Source of the DNA: Circinella minor
Lineage: Eukaryota > Mucoromycota > Mucoromycetes > Mucorales > Lichtheimiaceae
Reading direction: 5' to 3'
Assembly (NCBI GenBank): GCA_016758965.1
Contig: JAEPRB010000420.1
Span: 1-23,696 of the forward strand
DNA length: 23,696 nt
Shown: positions 1-10,167 of the stretch, piece by piece
How positions within the stretch are numbered: position 1 is the first letter of the stretch
Layout: every line of letters starts with the position of its first letter
The notes under the pieces: generated by a model
Told to the model about the DNA's origin: nothing
The model's input: the letters and a program-made list of their open reading frames with translations, nothing else
Database searches by the model: none
Position numbers and translations under genes: made by a program

Positions 1-106
1 AATATATGGTATGACAACTTCTTATTATCTATTATTGATATGCGAACCACGTTTAATGGATCACTAAAGGAATTATAAAATATTAATATAATATATAATA
101 TAATAG

Positions 107-2150
107 GATGGGCCCAAGACGGTTGCTACTGATGGAAACTTCCAGCTCACTCGGTATTCCAGGGAAAATGAGCGATCCAAAGATATTAATTATCAAGGAC
201 AGAAGGAAGTGGATCGCCATTGGGTAAAGCCTAAAAATGTTGTACTATATAATGAGACAGTATGTATTTTTTTAATATTATTGTGTTGATGATGATGTGG
301 CTTACAAAGAATAATTTTTGTTTTTTTAAGGCAGATGAAGGCTGTAGCAACTTTTAGGCACTAAACAAGAAGGGTGGTTCTAAACGCTATTTAGACCAGA
401 CTGGTGTGTTTGCTTGTACCTGTGGTCATGGCTATCCCCTGGTTGCTATGGATATGACCACTCCTGGTAAAACGTAAGCTTTATTAGAAATCATAACTAT
501 TTACTAATAGAATTATATATTGACTAGTATATATTAGCTTTGGATATATCCTTAGCTGCCTGGAACAAGTGGTTCAAATGCCTCATTATGGAACAAATAT
601 CCGGATTTGCTATAATGTAGGCTGCAAGTTGAGGACAAGTCTCGAAAAAACTGAAAGTCTTGCATGTATAAAAAATGTTCCCATTGCAGTTGGCATTTTC
701 CATATCCTTAACCACAGCCCGGCCTGCCAGCTTTCATGTCATCCAAGGGTCAATGCTGGTTGGGGATTGCAAGATGGTGAGCATCTTGAAAGAATGTGGT
801 CAAACCTCTCTGGTTTCATCTCAATGACCAGAAGTATGTATTCTCTGAATAGACGACTCACAATATCAACTGCTTTGGAGTTCTATGCCCAACAAAAGAT
901 TGATAATATTGGTATGTAAATATAAAAAGGGATAAAAGTGTTGGATTTTTTTATATCAATATGTAGGTGTAAAGTTAAGAATAATGTTTACTCACAGACA
1001 TCTTAATTTTTTAATAGGTATCAATCTAAAACGCAAGTTTAGGCATGCTTGTCTTTTTCGAAGAGATGCTTTGAAAGCTCTTACAAAAGTGGGGATTGAG
1101 GAGGATGATGAAGAAAAATTACAAAATCTGCAAAATGTGTGGGATCAACAGATCAGAAACACTCTTGCTTCTATCACAAATGGGAGTGGCAGGTTTGCTG
1201 CTTCAAATAGAGCATTTGAAAATCTCCGGGTTGCAATCGCTATATTCAATTTAATTGACAACGCATTTCGTGTGCAAGGCAACGGTAATGAAGTTTTATT
1301 AATATAAATTAAATTGAATTAGACAATAGATAGACTTACTAATAGTATATTTTTTTAGGCCATAATCGGACCCAAAGTCTTGCAGCACAATGACAAGCAG
1401 CCCGAAATCAAGTAGCACGGAAATTAAAAATATACAACAAAAAGATATGTGCTGGACCTGTTTTCGGTAAGCATATATACAGTATAGCGAATTTTTGAAT
1501 ATAATTATTTGTTTAGTAACATATATAATTAGGTTTTAAAGAATATGACAATGCGAATACTGTTTTAAGTAAACAGAGTCATTTCTATTTCCGAATGAAT
1601 ATTACCAACCTTCTGACAGGTGACCAACCCTATGACGCCTTTCACGGTCTACAAAGAGCCAATAAAGAGCTCATAATATTAAAGGTTAGAAAGACAAATT
1701 TTTTGACTTTTTTTTTATAATACTGACATCTAAACATTATTTAAAATGTCCGGTATATAGGATGAAGCTACTTCTATTATCAAATACGCAGATACTTTAA
1801 CTAAGCGACTTTAAGATATACCCCAGATGCCAATTGGACCATATTCTTTGAAAGAATATTACAAGCGAAAAGGTGGATTACTGATGCTAGCAAGAAAGTT
1901 ACATCACGTCAAAGCTTGGAAAAAAGAACAAAGGAAGCTGTTAGTTAGAATAGCTGATGGAACTGCTACTTCTATCACCACAGGCGCAGCTGACTTCAAA
2001 GAGAATGGCGATGAAGAAGAGGATCTTTTGGTGGATACTGATGGAGTAACAGATGAGTTGAGTAGAGTGGAAGAAGAAGTAGTGGATGATCAAACATTTG
2101 AGGTCGATACTGAATTTGTTGATACGTTTTCTGGTGATGACAATCATTAA
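107..2150 (+). pseudogene. KDZ-superfamily transposase, decayed, 5' end outside window
   Basis: Seven exons can be joined in one frame: 107-259, 331-473, 538-911, 1018-1284, 1359-1466, 1533-1684 and 1761-2150, with GTATGT/GTAAGC-type donors and AG acceptors. Family signatures in order are DGNFQLTR (exon 1), a Cys-Gly-His-Gly block (TCGHGYPL), CYNVGCKLRTSLE, HPRVNAGWGLQDGEHLERMWS, then a long helical stretch and an acidic tail. This is the RNase H-fold transposase of Kyakuja/Dileera/Zisupton elements, which cuts and moves DNA. Three in-frame stops break it: TAG 355-357, TGA 1391-1393 and TAA 1812-1814. The usual YD-x-x-C motif reads YN-x-x-C (Asn codon 614-616), so a conserved acidic residue is also lost. 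The exon before 107 is not identified and probably lies to the left of the window. The family call is from remembered motifs; the breaks are read directly. Confidence 0.85.
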
Positions 2151-2578
2151 ATATATTAATATATTTTCTTTTGTATAAACAACTACTTTCCTTCTCTTTC
2201 TGATCCTTACACTTATTTTTTTTGCCTTTTTTTTAATATCCTTTTTGCTTGTATTTATACTTTTGCTTTTCTCTTTTTCCTACTCTTTCAGATTCCTGCT
2301 ATACTTTATCACACCTAAATTAAACATCTTTAACCCTACCATGTAATTAAATAAAAAAGAACTCTTTAGACCTCTCAGAGTATATTACTAATAACCAATA
2401 GGCTACTGGTATCATGTCTCTAGTTTAGAAAAAAAAACTCGTATTTTTTATTTGGAATACATATCATATATTTAAATTCACATACACATGGGCATATTTT
2501 ATAAGAAATAAAATAGGCAAAGTGCGTTAGCAATAGATTAATTCATTTAAAACTATTCTTTTAACATTCCTATAAATA
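2151..2578. other. AT-rich intergenic stretch after KDZ pseudogene
   Basis: This is T-rich DNA just after the KDZ stop codon, followed by AT-rich sequence. It probably holds the 3' UTR of the pseudogene. No coding stretch, RNA gene or repeat stands out. Confidence 0.4.
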
Positions 2579-2586
2579 AGCTATAC

Positions 2587-3613
2587 CAAAATACTTATTC
2601 GCCCCCGGTGTCGTATGGCACACGTCAATCCTTCATCTCAGATAATTCAAATATAAACTAAATATAAAAACACTAAAATAATCTCACATCGGTTTCTATC
2701 TAAATACACAAATAATAAATCTACCACAATGACACCTTATAATAATATAATACAAACAAAGTAATCAAACATAATTTATTTATTCATAATCACATAATAT
2801 ACAATTTATCATAATATAACATCATCTACAAATACAGGAAAATACACATCTAAGACATATATATATAAAACTTACTTGTAATAGAAATAATTATCTTTTT
2901 ATCTTTTTATATCATATTATTTTTCATATAATAAAACACCTGAAAGATTCTCACAAGACCTATTCTGTTATCATTTTATTCTTACCTTATTTTCCTATTA
3001 AATCAGTATCTATAAATATCTCACCCAGATTTAAGAGTTAGGGTTTTGCTCTTCCCCCCTTCAAGATTGCCGATTTTATTAAAAGTCAGATATGCATTGG
3101 CGTAATATAGCTTTATGTTGGTGCAGGAGAAAAATATTTAAATCACAACTGCCATAAGAAATAAAAAGAAAACTCTGAAAAAACCAAGTGTTAGTAAAAT
3201 ATCCTTATGTACCCTACACTTAACTCTTTTCCCCCACATTAGTTTTAAAAATTTGGAGATTCAGCTATGTGAATGAAAGATAAGTTGCATAGTAAAGTGA
3301 AGTATAAGTAATTTCTTAAACAAGACCAATTTTTTCTATTTCTTATTTATATACTCTACGTACTGAAAATAAACAAATTAGGTGGGGTAGGAGAGATAAG
3401 TGCAGGGTACATAAGGGCATTTTACTAACACTTGGTTTTTTCAGAGTTTTCTTTTTATTTCTTATGGCAGTTGTGATTTAAATATTTTTCTCCTGCACCA
3501 ACATAAAGCTATATTACGCCAATGCATATTTGACTTTTAATAAAATCAGCAATTTTGAGGGGGGGAAGAGCAAAACCCCAACTCTTAAATCTGGGGGTGA
3601 ATAAGTATTTTGA
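2587..3613. mobile_element. Non-autonomous TIR DNA transposon with 8-9 bp target-site duplication
   Basis: The left end reads CAAAATACTTATTCGCCCCC (from 2587). The reverse complement of the right end reads CAAAATACTTATTCACCCCC (ending 3612), so the ends form a terminal inverted repeat of about 20 bp with one mismatch. The flanks carry the same direct repeat, AGCTATACC, at 2579-2587 and 3614-3622, as expected for a target-site duplication of 8-9 bp depending on how the boundary bases are assigned. No coding sequence is visible inside. TSD length fits hAT, Mutator-like or Zisupton-type elements; the superfamily cannot be decided from the ends alone. The right half is a large palindrome (listed separately), and the left half (about 2608-3020) is AT-rich sequence without a match elsewhere in the window. 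Confidence 0.75.
3021..3601. repeat. Large palindrome (about 228 bp arms, about 125 bp spacer)
   Basis: The left arm, roughly 3021-3248, is the near-perfect reverse complement of the right arm, roughly 3372-3601. The match is continuous from the TTAAGAGTT/AACTCTTAA blocks through the CCATAAGAAATAAAAAGAAA block to the ACCCTACACTT/AAGTGCAGGGT block, with a few substitutions. The right arm runs directly into the right TIR of the surrounding transposon, while the left arm is separated from the left TIR by about 413 bp. This suggests a fold-back element whose left arm was split by an insertion. Confidence 0.85.
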
Positions 3614-3622
3614 AGCTATACC

Positions 3623-3986
3623 CATAATATATGCACAAAACTACTAGCCTCAAAAATACTTCTTATTTCTATGTAATATAACAAAGCGAATATAGTAATG
3701 AATAATAAAAAAAATGACAATACTTATAATACATTTAATGAAACTCATGACGTGTTGCAACCAGATTTAACCAAAAAAAAAAAAAAAGAAAAGTAACTAA
3801 GCTGGGTTTAACAAAAATGTTTAAAACCGTCCGAAGTGAAACTTTTTTTTTTCAACATTATGTTTACAAACAGTAGTATTTAAGTTTACTACCATCATAA
3901 CAGTTATCACATCATTTACTACCTTACTGCTACCTGCATCAGCTTCACCAGCACACCCTCCTTCTACTCCTCTTTATTATATATTA
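3623..3986. other. Intergenic stretch without gene
   Basis: AT-rich DNA with an A-run at about 3773-3787 and a T-run at 3844-3852. No gene or structured element is recognised. Confidence 0.4.
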
Positions 3987-5004
3987 TTATAACAATTCAT
4001 TGGAAGCCCGCTTATGAATCCAAGGCCCCCATTCTTCTTTTTGCATGACATTCTTCTTTCTGGACAATGCGCCGTTCAAAACGAGATCATCATCATCAGT
4101 TTCAAGCCCACGCTCTTGGAAACCAGGCAGTCCACCATTCAACAAAAGAGGGCAGCCCACCCAGCGGAATGCACGGAATTTTGGCCCGTTATCGGCAAGA
4201 AACCTAGGGCACTCTTTTTTCAATGCGTCTTGGACTACTCCGTTGATATGAAGCATTGCCCTTGCTTCTAAACTGTTGAAAGAATCATATGCTTCTTCCA
4301 TCATTGTATTACTGAAAAATTGAAAATACTCAGGATTAAAAGGGTGCGTCCTTCATCAGCACATAACAGATATGGAACAGCCTTCCAGCATTCTCCATAT
4401 TCTGTCTCCACATTAAGAATGGAACGCATGTATTGTATTTTTTCCATTGCTATGTCATAGTTTTCAAGCAATTTCAAATATCTTTCAAGCTTTTCATCTC
4501 CAACCAAAGCTGAAATTTTCATAAAATATTTGTTGGCTGATTTGTCTCTTGTCTCAGCTGTCTTTTTCATTCTATCAGCTGAAGCACGTTTTCTTGCACT
4601 CTGTCGCTGTTGCTCAAGTTGTCTTTTGCATGATAATAATTTCGTAGGGCCTAGTTTTTCTCGTGCAACCTCTTGCTTATGAATATCCTTCATATGGCGC
4701 TTGAAAGTATTGGCAGCAGTAAAGAAAGTTGAGCACTCAACACAATATTTATCCAGAGGAAATGCAGGAGAACGAAACTTGTCAGCATACTAAGTCAGTG
4801 TTGGTGTACCTGGTGTCATAGATGCATGGCATAGACGGCTGTACTCAAGTGTTTGGGGTAGTGGTGCTGGAACGGATGGACAAGGCAAGTCAACATCCTT
4901 GAAAGAGAGATCGATACTATAAAATAATTAGTATGGAATAATTAGTATGATTAGTTACTTTTATCTTATATCTTAGATCAAACATACACAGGAGCTTGGG
5001 ACAT
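3987..5004 (-). pseudogene. C2H2 zinc-finger protein, broken by one stop and one frameshift
   Basis: The start ATG is at 5004-5002, giving a 17 nt first exon (5004-4988, MSQAP...). It is followed by a 71 nt intron (4987-4917, GTATGT...TTATAG) and a long second exon from 4916. The second exon carries a textbook C2H2 finger, C-x2-C-x12-H-x4-H (CVEC...HMKDIH), then a Lys/Arg/Gln-rich helical segment and a C-terminal part with FNPEYF and four consecutive Asp. An in-frame TAG (4790-4792) lies before the finger. Near 4335-4350 the frame must shift by one base to continue, because the upstream frame soon ends while the other frame is open from 4345 to 3987. The intact product would be about 315 residues. 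One zinc finger suggests nucleic-acid binding. The family is not recognised. It faces the KDZ gene tail to tail and may be a second gene of the same transposon, which is inference. Confidence 0.7.
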
Positions 5005-6097
5005 CGTTTAAACTTTCAAAAAGAGAAATACGGGAAAGGTTTTACGCTTTTTGACAAAAAAAGTATTTTTATACATTTATTGAACAGGCTCCGAATGAAT
5101 ATCCATCTACAGTCGTGTAATAATGGTCCGACTTGGTCTGTCATAGTTGCAACTTTGGCAACCAGAGTATTTCATATCATAAAATCTATTATTGTACAAT
5201 GTGCATTTTGTATAGTGAATAATGGTAGTTGTGTTCAGAATGGAAAAGAGAATAAATATGTCAACCTAAAACAGGACCCTAAAAATATTTGCTTAGTCTA
5301 AAGAACAAAAGTTGTGGCTCAGCAACTGCGATTTAAATTTAGAAACCTCATTCTTCTGGAGTGCAAAAAAAGGAAACATTGTGTCGGAATGTTGGACAAA
5401 AATGGGGTTATGCCCTACTTGTAGTAATACAAAAAAAAGAAATTAAATCAAACCATATTATAATAAAGCATTACCCATTATTTTTATAGAAACATAAAAT
5501 CACACACTATACTTTATATTCTAGTAGTCTTATATGTAATGAAATATTATGGTAAAGATATTGTCAATTTTGTGGTGAACTTGTTTTTATTATTACTGTA
5601 CGTATTGATTATTACAGAAGTTCTGACTAATAATTTTTGTAATTACTCTTTGACTTATAACTTTGACATATAAGGTCATTTACTTATACTTATACTTTTA
5701 TTTTTAAATATTCGATTTTATCTCTTATATTACAAGTGTATCTACTTTGTATTTTTCAAGCATCTATGACACTTGTACCAACTATGATAGCTCAAGATTG
5801 AATGTTTTCTAGAGCAGAACTTTTTTATGAAGCCATCTTCATGTGCTTCTACTGTACAAATGGTGCCAGTCTCAAAAGAACTTCAATTAGCTATATGATA
5901 AGTTTATAATATATAGGTTATTCTATATGTCACGTTCTAGATATATTTTCTTTTTGCTGTCGATCTTAGCAGCTGCCTCTTACTGATAAGATTCTATTAC
6001 AAAGTCTCTTTAGAAAAGACTAATGTATTCTGACATTATGTTTGATGTTTGATAAGCAATAGTTTGAGATTAGAGTGTATTTGTTATGTTGCAGGAA

Positions 6098-6215
6098 CGA
6101 ATTGAAAAAACAAGTGCACTTTTTCATATATAGCTGTTTTAGTTATTCATGCCATGACTCTGCTTGACATGCCGCTCTTTCAAAAGTGCACCTTGTTATA
6201 CATTTTTTTCGATCA
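6098..6215. repeat. Imperfect inverted repeat around an AAGTGCAC core
   Basis: GAATTGAAAAAACAAGTGCA (about 6100-6119) is followed by AAAAGTGCACCTTG...TTTTTTTCGATC (about 6182-6215), which reads as its imperfect reverse complement with a small internal insertion. It could be a degraded miniature transposon or a hairpin. No target-site duplication was identified. Confidence 0.35.
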
Positions 6216-7286
6216 ACATATACCACCTTCTTATACAACAAAATCATCTATTGTTGATATTTGGTAAAGCTATATAAACCTCTCTCCCTGTTGTAGCAGT
6301 AAAAATATTATTTTTATTACGATTATTATATGCGATTTTATATTTATACCTTTTAATTATATATCACATTGAGCTTTTATATCTTACAATAACCTGTACT
6401 ACGGATATGGTGCAGATAAATGACTGTCTTTACAAATATGTATCAACTTTGACGATAGGATAAGGACTAGGTCATTGTTCGTAAATTTAAACATTTAGGT
6501 AAGTTATAAGTAAGAGCTTCGCTTTGGATTAGATGCACACACAAACTAACAAAATATGTTTATTTTCTACCTAAGTGAATTCTAATTTTTGATATACATA
6601 TATTATGGGTAGTGTATGAAGCAGTAATAATAACATTAGTCACTACTATGATTGTTATTAATGCAGTGGTCCATACAAACACACTGAAAAAAACATTTTT
6701 TCTCATATAAATAGGATTTCAACATCATTGTTATACATTATCAAAATAGTAGTTTACAAAATCTGACGAGTATTCTACACAAATATCAGTATAATGATGG
6801 GTAGATGCATATTATCAACCAAAAAAGATTATCTCTCTACTTAAATATTTTTGTACTTGCATAAGATTTCTTTATTACTTCCTCTTATTAATCCAGCCAC
6901 GTCTATCCATGTCACATTACTCCAAAGAATATATACCGATCTTTGGGCTTCTATACTGTAAATATAAGCCTTCATAATGTTGCTTAGCATTGAGTTCTTA
7001 TCCAGGATCTACTAGATGCTCGATGGTAAAGTCAAATAGTTATCACGACAAGCAATATGTGTTTGTAAATAAGACAGTATAAAGCACATTGGTAATTAAT
7101 CACATATTAGCATCAAATAAAAAGTATTGGTGTGGGTGTATGCATTTTGTTCCTCATTATTCCACATCAAACTTACCAGAGGCTTTTTCTATGCATGGAT
7201 GGACAATCCCCATTAGTAAGTTTCTGAATAAAAATATAAAAAAAAAGTGAGATTATCTACTGTTCTATATGTACAGGAGCATATAT

Positions 7287-7308
7287 ATTATTATTATTAT
7301 TATTATTA
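7287..7308. repeat. TTA trinucleotide microsatellite
   Basis: A run of seven TTA/ATT units lies just downstream of the HMG-box gene stop codon, in its probable 3' UTR. Confidence 0.8.
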
Positions 7309-7318
7309 AAGAGAAAAA

Positions 7319-9148
7319 CTACTCTGATTGATTCGAGTTGAATTTGTTGGGGTTGATGACGAATCGGATCTCGTCCAAATTCTCTTCAACCTTTCTCTTC
7401 TTGGCATTTGTTAAGTAGCAAGGGCTGGCACGTTTTACGCCTTCGGGCCACCCTTGCAGTACAATATTCTTGTACATCTTCTCATCTTGCCACTTCATGC
7501 TTTCACCTACAATATCACAGCCATAAAAATCCTTAACAGCTTGTTCTATAAATAATTCATTAGTATAATTATAATTATATGAAATATTTCTTTTTTAATA
7601 CTTATTATATTTATCAAAGATTTGATTTTTCAGCCATGTATTGTAGGCGTGTTGCTTGGTTGGCTGGAGTCGCGTCTCGGTGGTCTGAATCTCATTTGAG
7701 AAAGCGGACCTGGTAGCAGAGGCAGAGGCTATATTTAATAGAACTTATAATATTAACGCGTATATCTGTAATAGCCACATACAAATAATATGGATTGGAC
7801 ATTTTCAATCTTACCGAGGCGATCATCAGCGTCGAATTGCAGCATCCGAAAATGGAACTCGCATTGGAACGAGATTGGACTAAATTCCACCTCGCCTCTC
7901 TTCATCATGTTGAAGAATCTGTGACCACATTCTAAAAAATAATACAATTGAAAATTAATGCATGCTGGTTAACACAAATGATCTACATCCGCTCACTAAT
8001 ATGTTTGCTTCTATATAATTCTATAATATATTACCTGAGCCAAATCCACTCTGAGGTGGATCAAACGAGGTTTGGGTGTTGCATGGAGCGACAAAGCAGA
8101 TGCTTTCCACCCCACATTCCTCCCGAAGCATATACAAGTTTCTAGTGAGACAATTTGATAACAAATTGAATCGTCTAGCCTTGGTTTTGAGAGAGAACGG
8201 CGCAGCTTTACCCTCCTTCTCGTTAAAGGCCTTAGCCTTTGATTTGAAAACCTTTTTCTCCTCCACCGTGAGAGCATTCCAACCAGAAGCCTTGCGAGCA
8301 ATGATATTGCCCATCTGTTTGGAATCCCTTTTTAAATCTTCCCGGTCTAAAAAGCAAGTCAAATAGCATGTGTTAATATTAATGTAAATTATTCCTTTTC
8401 TCTTTATTCCGTCCTATCCATTCATCTGAGTGTTCCTTTCCATAAATAATAATGTACAACAAAAATATATTTTTTCTAATTCCTAACATCCATTTGAATA
8501 CAGAGACCCAAACATTTCATTCTCTCTTTTATCCACCCTTCCTCACAAATGAATATTAATATCCAAATATTTTTTTAGTCCATTCCCTAAAACTGCTCCT
8601 GCTCTTACTACTGCATTACTGTATTAAACTTTTTTTTTACCTTGGTCACTAAATTGCTCAGAAAGATAGGCGCCATAACCGGTGCACAATCCAGTGTTTT
8701 TGCTCAGAGTTGGCAGTTTCATCGGCTCTAACGATTCGACTTGTCTACCATACTTTTCTGCGATACGAGCACGACCAACCCTCAACTCCTCGGCGATTCG
8801 GCTTTCCAGTGCAGCAAGCTCGGCACTCATCGCCAAATCAGGATCCATTGGATCAGTCGAGTCATTGCTGATTGCTGAGATGTTCGCTATCATTGAAGCA
8901 ATGGTGAACCGTGTCAAACTATTGAGTCGATTGACTTTAGATTCAAGAGTGTCGAGCTGTTCAGGACTACCCTCGACATCGCCATCCAACAGTCTGAAAA
9001 CGTGTGGCTCCTTTTCAACCCATTCATCCTCCTCAATACTTTTTTCACCATAATTCTTGGAAAGAATTACTAAAGCCTTTTGAAAGACCTCAATAAGTTG
9101 GACATTATCCACATCAAGCAACAAGTTGTTGGTATTGTTCATAGACAT
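7319..9148 (-). CDS. HMG-box-like nuclear protein, five exons
   Basis: Exons on the minus strand are 9148-8641, 8346-8035, 7931-7815, 7728-7602 and 7545-7319. The first three junctions keep the frame in phase 1 with GTAATA/GTAAGA-type donors (the first is GTAAAA) and TAG acceptors. The product is about 430 residues. An acidic, helical N-terminal part is followed by an HMG-box-like domain split by intron 1: GYGAYLSEQF before the intron, then REDLKR, ARKASGWNALTVEEKKVFKSKA. Downstream is a block with GVESICF and FGSECGHRFF, and near the C-terminus a classical NLS (AKKRKV). I recall a dispersed fungal family with an HMG-like start followed by an RxGVE-type block; membership is inference. The last junction is off by one base: donor after 7602 leaves two bases, while the open frame of exon 5 needs one. 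The gene may therefore be frameshifted there, or end early with ...DKYNKY in exon 4. It likely binds DNA in the nucleus. Confidence 0.7.
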
Positions 9149-9393
9149 TTTTAAAAATAATAACAGAATGAGAATGGTAATAAAAATAAATAAATAAAAA
9201 GCAGGAACAAGAAAGCCTGATAGCTGAGTTACGTGTTATTTGTCACTCAACAGCTGAGATTGCTTGTCATGATTGCAATCGTACAGTCATGCGGTCGACT
9301 AAATAGTAGGTCACCGTATTGTGATAGCTCAACAGTAAGAGTCGGAGAAATGTCTAGCACTAGGACTTAATAGATATAGATTATACAAATGAA
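9149..9393. promoter_or_regulatory. Shared 245 bp region between divergent HMG-box and chromodomain genes
   Basis: The start codons of the two divergent genes are 245 bp apart, so this segment must contain both promoters. It has two CAGCTGAG/TAGCTGAG copies (about 9219 and 9250) and TCATGATTGCAATCGTACAGTCATG-like partial symmetry near 9268-9292 (given here as position only for its role). It is distinctly less AT-rich than the chromodomain gene. No clear TATA box is assigned. Confidence 0.4.
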
Positions 9394-9837
9394 ATGGAGC
9401 AAATGAATAAAATAAAAGATTTAAATAAAATACAAATGGAAGTAATAAATTTAGAAATAGGTAATGAAGAATTAAATAATAATAATACTATGTCAGTTGA
9501 TGATGAAAGTGATAATGCAAATGATAATAATAATAATAATAATAATGTAGATGTTGATTTTCCTCAATATAAAAATAAATCTAAAAAAAGAAAAAAAAGG
9601 TCTAAAAATAAGAATAAAAATTTAAATATTTATGAATATAGAAATGTAAATAAAGATGAAAATATATTTGAAGTAGAAAGTATAGTAGATCATAAAGTAG
9701 TAAATAAAGAATATGTATGTTATATTAAATGGAAAGGTTATCAAGATGGTGATAATAGCTGGGTAAATGAAGATGACTTTAATGAAAAAGAAATAATTAT
9801 TGCGTATTTTAATAAGAAAAAGGTGATATATAATTAA
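9394..9837 (+). CDS. Small chromodomain protein, intronless
   Basis: An uninterrupted 147-residue frame starts at ATG 9394. Residues 1-85 are low-complexity: an Asn-rich stretch encoded by an AAT repeat, an acidic patch, and a basic cluster (KSKKRKKRSKNKNK) that could be an NLS. Residues about 91-140 are a clear chromodomain: IFEVESIVDHKV, then YIKWKGYQDGDNSWVNEDDF. The positions expected for the methyl-lysine aromatic cage are filled (Phe of IFEVE, Trp and Tyr of WKGY), so binding of methylated histone tails is plausible. Codon use is extremely AT-rich (AAT, AAA, GAT, ATA), unlike the divergent HMG-box neighbour. It is too short to be a retroelement integrase and no integrase sequence flanks it. 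It could be a free-standing chromatin reader or a domain captured from a chromovirus integrase. The domain call is firm; the role is inference. Confidence 0.85.
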   Translation: MEQMNKIKDLNKIQMEVINLEIGNEELNNNNTMSVDDESDNANDNNNNNNNVDVDFPQYKNKSKKRKKRSKNKNKNLNIYEYRNVNKDENIFEVESIVDHKVVNKEYVCYIKWKGYQDGDNSWVNEDDFNEKEIIIAYFNKKKVIYN

Positions 9838-9924
9838 CTATCAAAATATATTAAAATAAAAAAAAATTACTCTATAAAATAATTTATGTATTGTTAATAT
9901 GAAAATTAAATTATAATTACTGAT

Positions 9925-10164
9925 TATTCCTCATAGTAACAAAAGGGGATATTCTTCAAAAAAAAGATAAGGATTGTATCGATATTATTGAGAAATAAAA
10001 ATAATAAGAAAAATGAAATAAAAGAAATGATAAGAAAATTGGCTATTTCGGGAGAAGGTTTCGGCAGAATACTTCTTCCCAAGTTATGCCATATTCGGGT
10101 GGCCAACTCTATCACATGAGTGCCAAAGTGGATGAGGCCGGAGAACCTCACACACAACGTGTCA
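9925..10164 (-). mobile_element. LTR-like end, possible partial LTR
   Basis: The segment ends with ACACAACGTGTCA at 10152-10164, the same terminus as the LTRs at 19658 and 20698. It is preceded by a CACATGAG box, a GGCC-rich patch and then an A/G-rich tract, an order similar to those LTRs but diverged in sequence. No TG...CA start was found on the left, so it is probably truncated. The call rests mainly on the shared terminus. Confidence 0.35.
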
Positions 10165-10167
10165 AAA

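Larger units (their letters stand above)
5005..7318. other. 2.3 kb AT-rich intergenic region, no convincing gene
   Basis: There is an open frame on + from 4996 to 5301 and a shorter one near 5310-5425, but both have low-complexity, lineage-less composition and overlap the start of the - strand zinc-finger gene, so I do not call them. A small inverted repeat lies at 6098-6215. The rest shows no recognisable protein, RNA gene or transposon end. Confidence 0.4.

Noticed and set aside
3030..3045. Telomere-like GTTAGGG motif
   Set aside because: Single occurrence inside the palindrome arm, no tandem array.
4996..5301. 101-codon open frame on + before the zinc-finger gene start
   Set aside because: Overlaps the first exon of the minus-strand gene, no recognisable domain, composition like surrounding intergenic DNA.
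7319..9148. Sex (mating-type) locus with an HMG-box gene
   Set aside because: The flanking genes expected for Mucorales (triose-phosphate transporter, RNA helicase) are absent and the HMG-like domain is diverged.
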